A stretch of 64,000 nt of DNA from Hymenobacter busanensis (GTDB lineage: Bacteria > Bacteroidota > Bacteroidia > Cytophagales > Hymenobacteraceae). Position 1 is the first letter of the stretch; every line of letters starts with the position of its first letter. The DNA is taken from contig NZ_VTWU01000009.1 of NCBI RefSeq assembly GCF_008727865.1, positions 62,001-126,000 on the forward strand. Reading direction: 5' to 3'. Shown piece by piece: positions 8,801 to 17,300 of this stretch. The notes below the pieces were generated by a model. The model was not told the origin of the DNA, did no database searches, and was given only the letters and a program-made list of their open reading frames with translations. The position numbers and the translations under genes are program-made.

Positions 8801-8886
8801 ACGAGCAGTTCACTCGGGCTGATGGGCGTAGCCCACGCCGGCCAAGCCCCCATCAAGCACAACCATATACACACCAAGTATTTCAT
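5839..8886 (-). CDS. Hybrid two-component regulator (7TMR-DISM, kinase, receiver, AraC output)
   Basis: One 1015-residue protein carries a whole signalling pathway. In order: signal peptide (1-20, after AWA); a periplasmic DISMED2-like sensor domain (about 30-185); a seven-helix 7TMR-DISM membrane domain (about 190-400); a Gln/Ala/Glu-rich coiled coil (about 405-490); HisKA with phosphoacceptor His497 in SHELRTPLT; HATPase with NLLGNALKF, DTGVGIP and GTGIGLAL (about 600-725); a receiver with DNPEMRDYL, phosphoacceptor Asp807 in VSDLMMPR and the Lys of LTKPF; and a C-terminal AraC-type DNA-binding domain (about 910-1010). These hybrid regulators often control carbohydrate or envelope genes. 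No paired target operon is adjacent. The ATG at 8886 begins the signal peptide. Confidence 0.9.
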   Translation of the reverse strand: MKYLVCIWLCLMGAWPAWATPISPSELLVLRDTAQTHRFNTYLAELHDSRTQNAQPLTLAQVQQPPWADQFVLDNVRQSGKAPGVYRWLRGYVRSETAASTHWMLLVQADAAAEFDVYAVRQNGQVQHYRLNSVLPMAQTHAVPHRHYNLRLNLPLGETVTLYLRGPGDESLFVGVAEQAYLLQQARLGDQVMGPYFGILLALLAYNFLLFISVRDRSYLLYSLYVACFILLQFDMTGYMRQFWGEGLSGYAMDLRQNLLLSLCIFFGTLTARAFLETPRLLPRFDKLLRLTLAVAWVPTLVAVVPMGSTVALLGPVCAALWTSVVLLVAGILVLLTGYGPARYYMLGWTLLLLAIANFYLGLLGITPRNNFWAFHGVHVASALEMILLSLGLADRINLAKKERQQAQEEALAALRDKEKAQTQTLAALHETQLAQNQALATAREKDEVQQNANRALAERANELQQAYHELQESIRTSHKLQELDELKTRFFTNISHELRTPLTLIISPLEQLLSESRHEPGAAPRPEYALMHRNARRLLQLINQLLDIARLESGQMRLAAAPVDLARLVGTSVAAFESLAASRDVALSFEAESELPDVYLDADQFDKILYNLLGNALKFTPAGGQVTVSVGLAHEHAVLRVRDTGVGIPAEHLPLIFDRFHQVDSNLTRLHDGTGIGLALVKELVTLHHGAVRVMSTVGQGTTFVVELPLGAAHLTPAELADAPLEAQAPQVPELRGSKLLALTEADSEPTGEDARPLVLVVEDNPEMRDYLRTCLATDFRVLTADDGEQGLQRIVAAVPDLVVSDLMMPRLDGLELCRRLRADERTSHIPVILLTARSEQETRLAGFGLGADEYLTKPFRPDELRVRIHNLIRQRQLLRQRFGRELKLELSEVSVTSTDEAFLSRAMNVVEQHLADADFSVEAFAEHMAMSRVQLHRKLKALTDQSTSEFVRTLRLRRAAVLLQGQAGNVAEVADQVGFANLSYFAKCFRELYNQTPSEYAAASLVAADTSSR

Positions 8887-8983
8887 CCGAATACGTTTTG
8901 CTCCGGGGCTAGCACCTGAATATACCAATTCCATCGGGTATCCAGAGGCATACAAATGCCAAAGGGTTGCTTGCAGGCCCAAC

Positions 8984-9012
8984 AAAAAGCCCCGGCCGTT
9001 GCGGGCAGGGGC
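8984..9012 (-). terminator. Terminator after infB
   Basis: On the minus strand an imperfect stem (AGCCCC with GGGGCT plus an inner GCC/GGC pair) is followed by TTTTTGTT. It ends the rimP-nusA-infB transcript just upstream of the regulator gene. Confidence 0.7.
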
Positions 9013-9038
9013 TCGTTGTGGTTGACGCCGCAAGTGGT

Positions 9039-12000
9039 TTACAGCGTCCGCTTAACTTCTTTCTCTTCGAAGCCTTCGATGATGTCACCTTCTTGGATGT
9101 CGTTGAAGCCTTTAATCGAAATACCGCATTCGTAACCCTGGCGTACCTCCGACACGTCGTCTTTGAAGCGCTTGAGGGCCTGCACGTCGCCGGTGTACTG
9201 TACGATACCGTCGCGCACCACCCGCACTTTCGTGTTGCGGTGCAGCGAACCGTCCGTCACCATACAGCCGGCAATGGTGCCCACTTTAGTGATGTTGAAC
9301 ACCTGGCGCACTTCAATGGTGGCCACAGTCACCTCCTGCACCGTCGGGGCCAGCATGCCTTCCATGGCATCCTTCACCTCGTTGATGGCATTGTAGATGA
9401 TCGAGTACAGGCGCACATCGATTTGCTCCTGCTCGGCCAGCTTCCGGGCGCCTAACGACGGACGAACCTGGAAACCGATGATGATAGCGTCGGAAGCCGA
9501 AGCCAACAGCACGTCCGATTCCGAAATGGCGCCCACACCCTTCGAGAGGATGTTTACGGCCACTTCCGGTGTCGAGAGCTTGAGCAGCGAGTCCGACAGG
9601 GCTTCCACCGAGCCGTCCACGTCGCCCTTCACAATGATGTTGAGCTCCTTGAACGAACCGATAGCCAAACGGCGGCCAATCTCGTCGAGCGTGATGTGCT
9701 TCTTGGTGCGCATCGACTGCTCGCGCTGCAGCTGCAGGCGCTGGGTGGCAATTTCGCGGGCTTCGCGCTCCGTTTCCATCACCACCACTTTGTCGCCGGC
9801 TTGCGGTGCACCCTGCAAACCAAGAAGCTGTACCGGGGTCGAAGGACCAGCCGATTTCATCTTCTTGCCGCGGTGGTCCGTCATGGCCTTCACGCGGCCG
9901 TAGTGCGGGCCAGCCAGCACAATGTCGCCAACTTCCAGCGTACCCGTTTGCACCAAAATGGTGGTTACGTAGCCTCGGCCCTTGTCGAGCGATGCTTCGA
10001 TAACCGAGCCCACGGCACGACGGTCGGGGTTGGCTTTCAGCTCCAGCAGTTCGGCTTCCAGCAGGACTTTCTCCAGCAGGTCGTCGATACCAGCGCCGGT
10101 TTTGGCCGACACCTCTTGCGACTGGTACTTACCGCCCCATTCTTCCACCAGAATGTTGATGGCCGACAGCTCCTCGCGAACCTTATCGGGGTTGGCACCC
10201 GGCTTATCAATTTTGTTCAGGGCAATAACGATGGGCACCCCCGCCGCTTGCGCGTGGTTGATGGCTTCCTTCGTTTGCGGCATCACCGAGTCGTCGGCCG
10301 CTACCACAATGATGGCAATGTCCGTCACCTTGGCACCACGAGCACGCATAGCGGTAAACGCTTCGTGACCCGGCGTATCAAGGAAGGTGATGCGCTTGCC
10401 CGACTCGGTTTTTACCTCGTAGGCGCCGATGTGCTGGGTAATACCGCCGGCTTCGCCTTTGGCCACCTGGGCATTCCGGATGTAATCAAGCAGCGACGTT
10501 TTGCCGTGGTCGACGTGGCCCATGATGGTCACAATCGGGGCGCGGTCCTGGAGCAGATCCGGATTCTCGTCGGCATCGATAACTACTTCCTGCTCGTCTT
10601 CTGCCGAGAGGAATTCCACGTCGTAGCCAAATTCGTCGGCAATGACGGTAATGGCTTCGGCATCGAGGCGCTGGTTGATGGACACAAACATGCCCATGTT
10701 CAAGCAGACCTTGATAACCTCGTTCACCGACACGTTCATCAGCGAAGCCAAGTCGTTGGCCGAGATGAACTCGGTCAGCTTCAGCGTCTTCGAAGCTAGC
10801 TCGTTCTGCTGACGCTGCATTTCTGTAGCTTCAGCAATACCGGCGCGCTTGTCGCGGCGGTATTTGGCGCGGTTCTGCTGGTTACCCCGGCCGCCGCTAA
10901 GCTTGGCCAACGTAGCCTTAATCTGGTCCTGAATCTGCTTGTCGTTCTGCTCGGGCGTGCCAGGAGCCGCGTTGGGGCGCGGGCCACGGTTGTCACCGGG
11001 CCGGCCTGGGCCGCCGCCGGGGCGGTTCTGGTTGGCTGGCCGCACGGGGCGGTCGTTGCCGGTGCCGGGGGCACTGGGGCGGTTGCCTTGCGGGCCACCC
11101 GGGCCGCCTTGCCCTTGCGGGCCGCTGCCGGGAACGGCAATGCGCTGACGCTTTTTCTTGTCGCCAATGCCCGCCTTGCGTACATCCGACGAAGCCACCG
11201 GACGGGCACCCCGACCTCCACCGCCACCACGCCGCGAGGCGTCAACGGGAAGTTCGATTTTGCCCAGTACCGTCAGGCCCTTCAGCTGTTCGCCGCGGGC
11301 TACGATGGTGCCTTGGTCGCCGCCATCGGTTGCGCCGGCATCAGCGCCACCGTCGGCAGGCTTGGCTTCGGCAACGGGAGCCGCAACGGGCGCTGCCGGA
11401 GCAGCTGCTTGTACGGGCTCCGCAGGCTTGGCAGCCGGCGCAGGGGCGGGAGTCGGAGCCGCCGGACGGGTTTCCGCTACGGGAGCGGGAGCCGGCTTGG
11501 GTTGTTCGGGAACTGGCACGGGCTTCACCTCGGCAGCAGGAGCTGGCGTGGGTTCGGGCCGCGGTGCCGGAGCCTCAACGGGCGCAGGAGCAGGCTTGGG
11601 CGCTTCGGGAGCAGCGGCTGCCGGAGCAGCCGGCGTCGACTTCACCTCGGGGACTGGAGCTGGCTTGGGAGCCTCAGCCGCCGGAGCAGGTGCCGGCTGG
11701 GCCGGACGCGGCGGTACCGGGCGGCCTTTAGCATCCAACTCAATCTTGCCCAATACTTTCAGGCCCGGCACGGTACGACCGTTCTCGGGTGCTGCAGCGG
11801 GAGCGGGTTGAGGAGCCGGAGCAGCAGGTGCTGGGGCAGGAGCCGCCGCTACCGGCTTAACCGGCTCGGCGGGCTTGGCTACCGCGGCAGCCGCCGCGGC
11901 TTTAGCGCGCTCAGCTTCCTTCGCTTGCGAGGCTTGCTCGAGCTCGGTATGGCGTAGCGTTTGGCCACGCTTCGCCGCCTCCGCCTTGTCCTGGGCCGAC

Positions 12001-12167
12001 GATGCAAACTCCTTGTTCAGCAGCGCAACCTGGTCGGGCGAAAGTTTGGTGGTGGGTTTGTTTTCAATAGAAATGCCCTTGCCCGCCAGGAAATCCACGA
12101 TGGTGTGGGTTCCGACGTTGAGGTCAGTGGCCGCTTGTTTTAGCCGTTTGCTTGCTGCTTCCGCCAT
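9039..12167 (-). CDS. infB: Translation initiation factor IF-2
   Basis: The protein has 1042 residues, long for IF-2. IF-2 is the GTPase that places initiator tRNA on the 30S subunit and promotes subunit joining. An IF2_N-type domain ([21 protein letters not shown], residues 6-30) is followed by a long Ala/Pro/Glu-rich disordered region and a Gly/Arg/Asn-rich stretch (to about residue 440). The GTPase domain (about 545-715) shows [15 protein letters not shown] and NKIDKP, followed by the beta-barrel domains and the C-terminal IF-2 domains. The start at 12167 (MAEAASKRL) is the normal N-terminus. The gene follows nusA by 146 bases, with a promoter-like sequence in between, so it may be transcribed both with nusA and alone. 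Confidence 0.97.
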   Translation of the reverse strand: MAEAASKRLKQAATDLNVGTHTIVDFLAGKGISIENKPTTKLSPDQVALLNKEFASSAQDKAEAAKRGQTLRHTELEQASQAKEAERAKAAAAAAVAKPAEPVKPVAAAPAPAPAAPAPQPAPAAAPENGRTVPGLKVLGKIELDAKGRPVPPRPAQPAPAPAAEAPKPAPVPEVKSTPAAPAAAAPEAPKPAPAPVEAPAPRPEPTPAPAAEVKPVPVPEQPKPAPAPVAETRPAAPTPAPAPAAKPAEPVQAAAPAAPVAAPVAEAKPADGGADAGATDGGDQGTIVARGEQLKGLTVLGKIELPVDASRRGGGGGRGARPVASSDVRKAGIGDKKKRQRIAVPGSGPQGQGGPGGPQGNRPSAPGTGNDRPVRPANQNRPGGGPGRPGDNRGPRPNAAPGTPEQNDKQIQDQIKATLAKLSGGRGNQQNRAKYRRDKRAGIAEATEMQRQQNELASKTLKLTEFISANDLASLMNVSVNEVIKVCLNMGMFVSINQRLDAEAITVIADEFGYDVEFLSAEDEQEVVIDADENPDLLQDRAPIVTIMGHVDHGKTSLLDYIRNAQVAKGEAGGITQHIGAYEVKTESGKRITFLDTPGHEAFTAMRARGAKVTDIAIIVVAADDSVMPQTKEAINHAQAAGVPIVIALNKIDKPGANPDKVREELSAINILVEEWGGKYQSQEVSAKTGAGIDDLLEKVLLEAELLELKANPDRRAVGSVIEASLDKGRGYVTTILVQTGTLEVGDIVLAGPHYGRVKAMTDHRGKKMKSAGPSTPVQLLGLQGAPQAGDKVVVMETEREAREIATQRLQLQREQSMRTKKHITLDEIGRRLAIGSFKELNIIVKGDVDGSVEALSDSLLKLSTPEVAVNILSKGVGAISESDVLLASASDAIIIGFQVRPSLGARKLAEQEQIDVRLYSIIYNAINEVKDAMEGMLAPTVQEVTVATIEVRQVFNITKVGTIAGCMVTDGSLHRNTKVRVVRDGIVQYTGDVQALKRFKDDVSEVRQGYECGISIKGFNDIQEGDIIEGFEEKEVKRTL

Positions 12168-12200
12168 TCTTTGGTCGCGCTCGATACTCGTAGTTTGGTG

Positions 12201-12208
12201 CAAAAGTA
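12201..12208 (-). promoter_or_regulatory. Internal infB promoter (-7 box)
   Basis: The minus strand reads TACTTTTG, matching TAnnTTTG, and ends 33 bases before the infB ATG. A TTG lies 15 bases upstream, shorter than the usual 19-20 spacing, so the -33 match is weak. Confidence 0.45.
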
Positions 12209-12230
12209 CGATTTAATTATTGCCAAACGG

Positions 12231-12304
12231 CGGAAAACTGGCCCGGTGAGGCCCGTTTTCCGCCTGTGTATGGGAGAGTTCCGGCCCACCGACCCGCGGT
12301 GGGC
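12231..12304 (-). other. Two stem-loops in the nusA-infB spacer
   Basis: The first stem (minus order) is GCCCACC/GGTGGGC at 12304-12284, directly after the nusA stop. The second pairs CGGAAAAC/GTTTTCCG (12231-12238 with 12255-12262) and continues inward with GGCC/GGCC. Neither is followed by a T run, so they may be processing or stability elements. Confidence 0.5.
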
Positions 12305-12313
12305 TTCGCTCAA

Positions 12314-13621
12314 CTACTCTTTTGGAGCTTCGGAGGCTGCTTCCGAATCGTCTTCGGCGGCGGCTTCTTCGGTCTCGTTTTCGCCGTCAAACTCGGCCTG
12401 AATCACGCGGAAGACCTCTTCCACGTTTTCTTCTTCGAGTTCGGTGCGGCGCACCAGGTCTTCTTTATTGACGGCCAATACGGCGCGGCCGGTGTCGAGG
12501 CCGATTTTTTTCAACTCGTCAATAATCCACGATTCCAGCTCGTCCGAGAATTCGTCGAGGGCAATGTCCTCTTCGTAGGAGTCGGCTTCGCGGAATACGT
12601 CGATTTCCATGCCTACCAACCGCGAGGCCAACTTAATGTTGGCGCCACCGCGGCCAATGGCCAGGGAAACCTGGTCGGGTCGTAAGAACACCGAAACCCG
12701 GCCGGTTTGTTCATTAATTTTCATCGACGAAATCTTGGCCGGCGACAAGGCACGCTGAATGTACAGCTCCAAGTTGTCGGTGTAGTTGATGATGTCGATG
12801 TTTTCGTTCTCTAGTTCGCGCACCACGGCGTGAATACGCGAGCCTTTCATGCCCACGCAAGCACCCACGGGGTCGATGCGGTCGTCGTAGCTTTCGACGG
12901 CCACTTTGGCCCGCTCGCCCGGCTCGCGCACGATGTTCTTGATGGTGATGAGGCCGTCGAAGATTTCGGGCACTTCCTGCTCCATCAAGCGCTCCAGGAA
13001 AGCCGGCGCGGCGCGCGAGAGAATGATTTTAGGGGCGCCGTTGATTACGTCGACGCGGTGTACCACGGCGCGGATGTTGTCGCCTTTGCGGTAGCGGTCC
13101 TTGGGAATCTGCTCGGGCTTGGGCAAGCTCAGCTCGTTTTCTTCCTGGTCGAGCACGAGGGTTTCGCGGCCCCATACTTGGTAGACTTCGCCGGCAATGA
13201 TTTCGCCGACCATGTCTTTGTACTTCTGGTAGAGGTTGTCGCGCTCCAAGTCTTTCACGCGCTGAATCAGCGTTTGGCGGGCCATGAGCACGGCGCGGCG
13301 GCCGAAGTCCTCCAGCTTTACCTGCTCGGATACTTCTTCGCCGATTTCGAAGTCGGGCTCAATTTTCTGCGCTTCCGACAGCGGAATTTTGTCGTGGTCC
13401 CAGATATCCTCCGAGTCATCGTCCACAATCTCGCGGTTGCGGTAGATTTCCAGGTCGCCGTTGTCGGGGTTGATGATGACGTCGAAGTTGGAGTCGTCGT
13501 TGTACTTCTTCCGAATCATCGTGCGGAACACCTCTTCGAGGATGCTCATCATGGTGGGCCGGTCGATGTTCTTGAACTTGGCAAATTCCGAGAATGACTC
13601 GATTAGAACGTTGCTGTTCAT
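12314..13621 (-). CDS. nusA: Transcription termination/antitermination factor NusA
   Basis: The protein has 435 residues. NusA binds the flap of RNA polymerase and modulates pausing, termination and antitermination. The N-terminal domain includes the SILEEVFRTMIRKKY helix (about 25-40) and continues to about residue 125. The S1 domain follows (about 135-200, GEIIAGEVYQVWG), then two KH domains (about 230-350) with VGACVGMKGSRI and LAIGRGGANIKLA, the RNA-binding GxxG loops. The C-terminus is acidic (ENETEEAAAEDDSEAA) in place of the AR repeats of enterobacterial NusA. It sits between rimP and infB in the conserved order. The 126-base rimP-nusA spacer carries an unusual inverted repeat. Confidence 0.96.
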   Translation of the reverse strand: MNSNVLIESFSEFAKFKNIDRPTMMSILEEVFRTMIRKKYNDDSNFDVIINPDNGDLEIYRNREIVDDDSEDIWDHDKIPLSEAQKIEPDFEIGEEVSEQVKLEDFGRRAVLMARQTLIQRVKDLERDNLYQKYKDMVGEIIAGEVYQVWGRETLVLDQEENELSLPKPEQIPKDRYRKGDNIRAVVHRVDVINGAPKIILSRAAPAFLERLMEQEVPEIFDGLITIKNIVREPGERAKVAVESYDDRIDPVGACVGMKGSRIHAVVRELENENIDIINYTDNLELYIQRALSPAKISSMKINEQTGRVSVFLRPDQVSLAIGRGGANIKLASRLVGMEIDVFREADSYEEDIALDEFSDELESWIIDELKKIGLDTGRAVLAVNKEDLVRRTELEEENVEEVFRVIQAEFDGENETEEAAAEDDSEAASEAPKE

Positions 13622-13627
13622 GAGAAA

Positions 13628-13731
13628 AGCTATTGGCTGGTAGCTTTTAGCTGTTGGCTTTACGGGCCTTGAGCGGAGCGGCAGCGGTTGAGGAAATGGA
13701 ATTTAAGTTACGACAGCTACCAGCCAATAGC
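13628..13731. repeat. 17-bp inverted repeat in the rimP-nusA spacer
   Basis: GCTATTGGCTGGTAGCT (13629-13645) is the exact reverse complement of AGCTACCAGCCAATAGC (13715-13731), separated by 69 bases. Related AGCTGTTGGCT and CAATAGCT units lie just inside and outside. The transcript of this spacer should fold into a large stem-loop immediately before the nusA start. Confidence 0.75.
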
Positions 13732-13747
13732 CAATAGCTCAGTGCTT

Positions 13748-14221
13748 TTACTTGAAGGAAATGACCACCTTGGCTTCCCCGATTTCGGAGAAGGGCACGA
13801 AAGCCGGCGGCAGCAGCTTCTTTTTGTTTTTCTCTTTGACTTCTTCGCTCAACATGATGCCGTCGGGCGTGAACTCCTCGAGCGTGCCGGTTTTCTCGGT
13901 GCCGTCGGCCATTTTGAGGGCCAGCGTCCGGCCCACGTTGCGGGCATACTGGCGCGGGCTCACAAACGGCACATCGGCGCCGGGCGAGGTAACTTCTAAG
14001 TGGTAAGTGGCCTCTTCGCCGTACAGCTCGTCGATTTGGCGGGCGAGGCGGCGGCTGGTGCTGGCCAGCTCGTCGATGCCGATGCCCTCGTCGCCATCAA
14101 TCACGGCCGTGACTTTGGGGCGCACGGCCGAGTCGCTTACCGTGAGTTCAACCACGAAGTAGGCGGGGCCGGGCAGGCTTTGGTCCAGCATCTGCTGAAT
14201 ACGGGTGCGGTCGAAGTGCAT
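13748..14221 (-). CDS. rimP: Ribosome maturation factor RimP
   Basis: The protein has 157 residues. RimP is needed for maturation of the 30S subunit. The sequence shows the typical order: YFVVELTVSDS near the start, VTAVIDGDEGIGIDELASTS (the conserved DxxxGI/VxIDxCxxxS region), LEVTSPGADVPF (normally ExSSPGxxRP) and a C-terminal SH3-like part with KTGTLEEF and IGEAKVVISF. The ATG at 14221 is selected because it follows the leader hairpin and gives the family's usual N-terminus; upstream in-frame codons overlap the promoter. It is first in the rimP-nusA-infB operon, an arrangement conserved widely in bacteria. Confidence 0.93.
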   Translation of the reverse strand: MHFDRTRIQQMLDQSLPGPAYFVVELTVSDSAVRPKVTAVIDGDEGIGIDELASTSRRLARQIDELYGEEATYHLEVTSPGADVPFVSPRQYARNVGRTLALKMADGTEKTGTLEEFTPDGIMLSEEVKEKNKKKLLPPAFVPFSEIGEAKVVISFK

Positions 14222-14240
14222 GGGCGGGGTGGGAAAAGAA

Positions 14241-14264
14241 AGAGGGGACGCTGCCGTCCCCTCT
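14241..14264 (-). terminator. Terminator-like hairpin in the rimP leader
   Basis: AGAGGGGACG (14241-14250) pairs perfectly with CGTCCCCTCT (14255-14264), with a 4-base loop. On the minus strand it is followed by TTCTTTT. It lies between the rimP promoter and start codon, so it may attenuate the operon, and it may also end the transcript of the preceding surface-protein gene. Confidence 0.65.
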
Positions 14265-14286
14265 GCCAATACCGATTTGTTGGGCA

Positions 14287-14317
14287 CAAAGATACAACAT
14301 TGCCCGGCGCGGTGCAA
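14287..14317 (-). promoter_or_regulatory. Promoter of the rimP-nusA-infB operon
   Basis: On the minus strand TTG (14317-14315) is followed after 20 bases by TATCTTTG (14294-14287), a full match to the Bacteroidota consensus. Confidence 0.7.
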
Positions 14318-14326
14318 CCGCCGGCC

Positions 14327-17300
14327 TCAGCGCTGGATTTCCAGCCAGCCTTTGGCTTTGCGGCCGTCGGCGCTTTGCAGCAGGTAGTAGTATATACCGC
14401 CGGGCAGGGTGCCACCGCCCCAGTCGTTCTGGTAGTTGGTCGCCTCAAAGACCTCGTTTCCCCAGCGCGAAAAAACCTGCAGCCGCGTCTGGCAGCCGAA
14501 ACTGGGCCTGAACACGTCGTTTTTCTGGTCGCCGTTGGGGGTGATGATGTTTGGCAGAAACACATCCTTTACTTCTATTACCGGCAGCTCCTGCGTAAGC
14601 TGGCAACGGCTATTGTTGTAGAGCAGCGTGGCCGAAGGGTGGTAGCTACCCGCCGTGATATATGTGTGCAGCACCTCGGTTCCGGTGGCTTGGCTGCCGT
14701 CGCCAAAATCCCACTGGATAGCACTAGTAGCCGAAAAGCGCACTTGCAGCGGTGCATCGTGGGTTTCGGGGCAGGCCGTGGGCGCCCAGGCAGGGGCAAA
14801 AGCCGGAACCGGGGCCACACTGATGCGGCGCGTGGCGGAGACGGTGCAGGGCGCTTGGGTAATGGTGTACGTGAGCGTGGCGCTGCCACTAAAGCCGGCA
14901 GGCGGGGTAAACACGCCGGCTGCCGTCACGTTCGGGCCACTCCATGCACCGCCGCTGGGCGACGCCTTCAGCCGGATGGCCTGCATGGTGCCAGGGCAGA
15001 GCACGGTATCGGGCGCTACAGCGAGGGTAGGAGGAGTGGTTACGGTAATCGTTTGGCTGGAAAGCGCCGGGCAGGGGCCGGCTGTGCCTACCGAATAGGT
15101 GAGGCGGTGCGTACCGGCGCCGGCCGTGCCAGGGGAGAAAAAGAAGCCTGAACCAACAGTGCCCGTAATGCCGGGGCCGCTCCAGGTACCGCCCGCCGGC
15201 GAGGCAGCCAGCCGAATGGCGCTGGTGGCATTGGTGCAGGCATCGGGCAGTGGCGTGAGGCTGACCACCGGCACGGCCGTGACGCCCACAACCAGCGTAC
15301 TGGAGGCGCTACACGTGCCGCCGGAGGCCGAAACTGTGTACCGCAACGTTTGCTGCCCGGCTAAAGCGGCCTTGGGAACAAAGAAGAAGCCTACGCCCAC
15401 CGAGTCGACGACGCCGGGGCCGCTCCAGATGCCGCCTGCCGGCAAACCGCCGAGCCGAATGGGAGGCGCCGGGGCGCAGGTGCTGAAGTTGGGCCCAGCC
15501 GCAGCACTGACCACCGTTACCGGCCGCGTGGCCTGCACGGTGCAGCCGCCGAGTGAGTAAGTATAGGTGATGGTGTGCGTACCAGCACCCGCTGCCGAGG
15601 GCAGAAACTGGGTGCCACTCACGCCCGGGCCGCTGAATGTGCCGCCAGCCGGTGTGGCCACGAGGGGAACTGGCGGCAAGGGCGCCGCGCCTAAACAGTA
15701 AGCCGGCTGCGGCAAGGCATTAAAGCTCACCGAGGACGGGGCCGTTACAGTCAGCCGCAAGGTGGCTACTCCAGAGCAGGAGCCGGTGGTCAGCACGGTG
15801 TAGGTGAGGGTTTGCACCCCCAACAACGCAGTACTGGGCGTGAATGTATAGCTGCCGGCTGAGCCCGTCACGCCGGGGCCGCTCCAGATGCCACCGGCCG
15901 GCGAACCACCCAAGGGGATGGGCGCGGCGGTGGCACACACGGTTTGGTCGACGCCGGCCGAAGGAATGTTGCTTTCAAAATTAAACTTGAAAGCGACGTT
16001 GTTGCAGAAAGCCGAGCTGCCGATGGTAGTAGAGTAGCTACCCGCGCCGGGCGGAATGGGAAAACTACCCGAGCCGCAGGAGCACACCGCTTGGTATACA
16101 ATGCCGCGCGGGTCAAAGCGCGAGGTGCCACCGTCCACATGGTCACCAATAGAGAGGTCGTTGGCCCCGAAAAAGGTCGCGTAATCAAGGGCCGCCGCGT
16201 TGGGAGCCAGCTGCAGGAAATAAAAGTCGCTGCCGTCGGTGGTGCGCTGGATGCCGTTGGGGGTAGTGGGCATGCCGGTGGTGTAGCCGTTGTTGTTGCC
16301 GTTGAACGCGGAGTTCAGAATGCCGCCCCAGCCGCTCACGTAAATCCGGTCGCATTGGTCCACCAAAAAAGCCGTGGGCGAAATATCAATATTGAATCGG
16401 CCACTGCCGAACACGGTGGAGAATACCGAAGTGGTCAAATCGGAGTTCAGCTTCTGAATAAACTGATGGCTGTTCGCGTTGGCATACCGGCCGGGCGTAA
16501 CGGGATACGCTCCCAGGCTCTGGCCGAGCACGTAAGGGTTGCCATTGGTGTCGAGCTGCACGAAATAGGCCTGGTCGTAGGAAGCCGTGCCGAGGTAGGT
16601 GGCCCGTTGCAGCACATTGCCGGCGTTGTTGAGGCGCGCCACAAAGCCATCGACACCGCCCCGGACGATGGAATAAAGCGCGCCGGCGGTAGTGGGGAAG
16701 TTGATGCTGGTAGTGCCGCCGCTCACAAACACATTGCCCGTAGCATCAAGCTGCAGTGAATACGCTGCATCGGCACCGCCACCGCCGAGGAAGTTGCTCC
16801 ACAGCAAGGTGTTCAGGTCCGGCGTCAGCTTGCAGACCACAGCATCGGAGGCGCCGCCGTTGAAGGTCGTGCGGAAGCCGTTGATGCCCGGGAAGTTGAG
16901 GGAAGCCGTCGACGAGGCGATGTACACGTTGTCGGCGGCATCTACCAGTACGTCGCCCCGAAAGGCGTCGCCGTAGTTGTGCACCAGCGTGCCCGTACCC
17001 CCCGAGGGGTTCAGGATGCCATCGTTGCTGGTGCCGCCGAGAAAGGTGGAGGCCACTAGGCTGCTGCCCGTGGCATTGAGCCGGGCAATAAACAGGTCGG
17101 AGCCGCCGGGCACGTCGTACGGTGGGCCGTCGTTGAACGGGTCGACGTAGGTGCCGCCGTTGAAGCTACGGTCGTAGGCGTTGGTAGTCGTGGGAAAGAG
17201 CGTTGACGACGTAGCGCCCAACACCACTAACTCGCCCTGGCTGTTGACCACCATGCTTTCGGGAAAGTCGGCCCCGTTTCCGCCGAGGTAGGTGGCCCAC

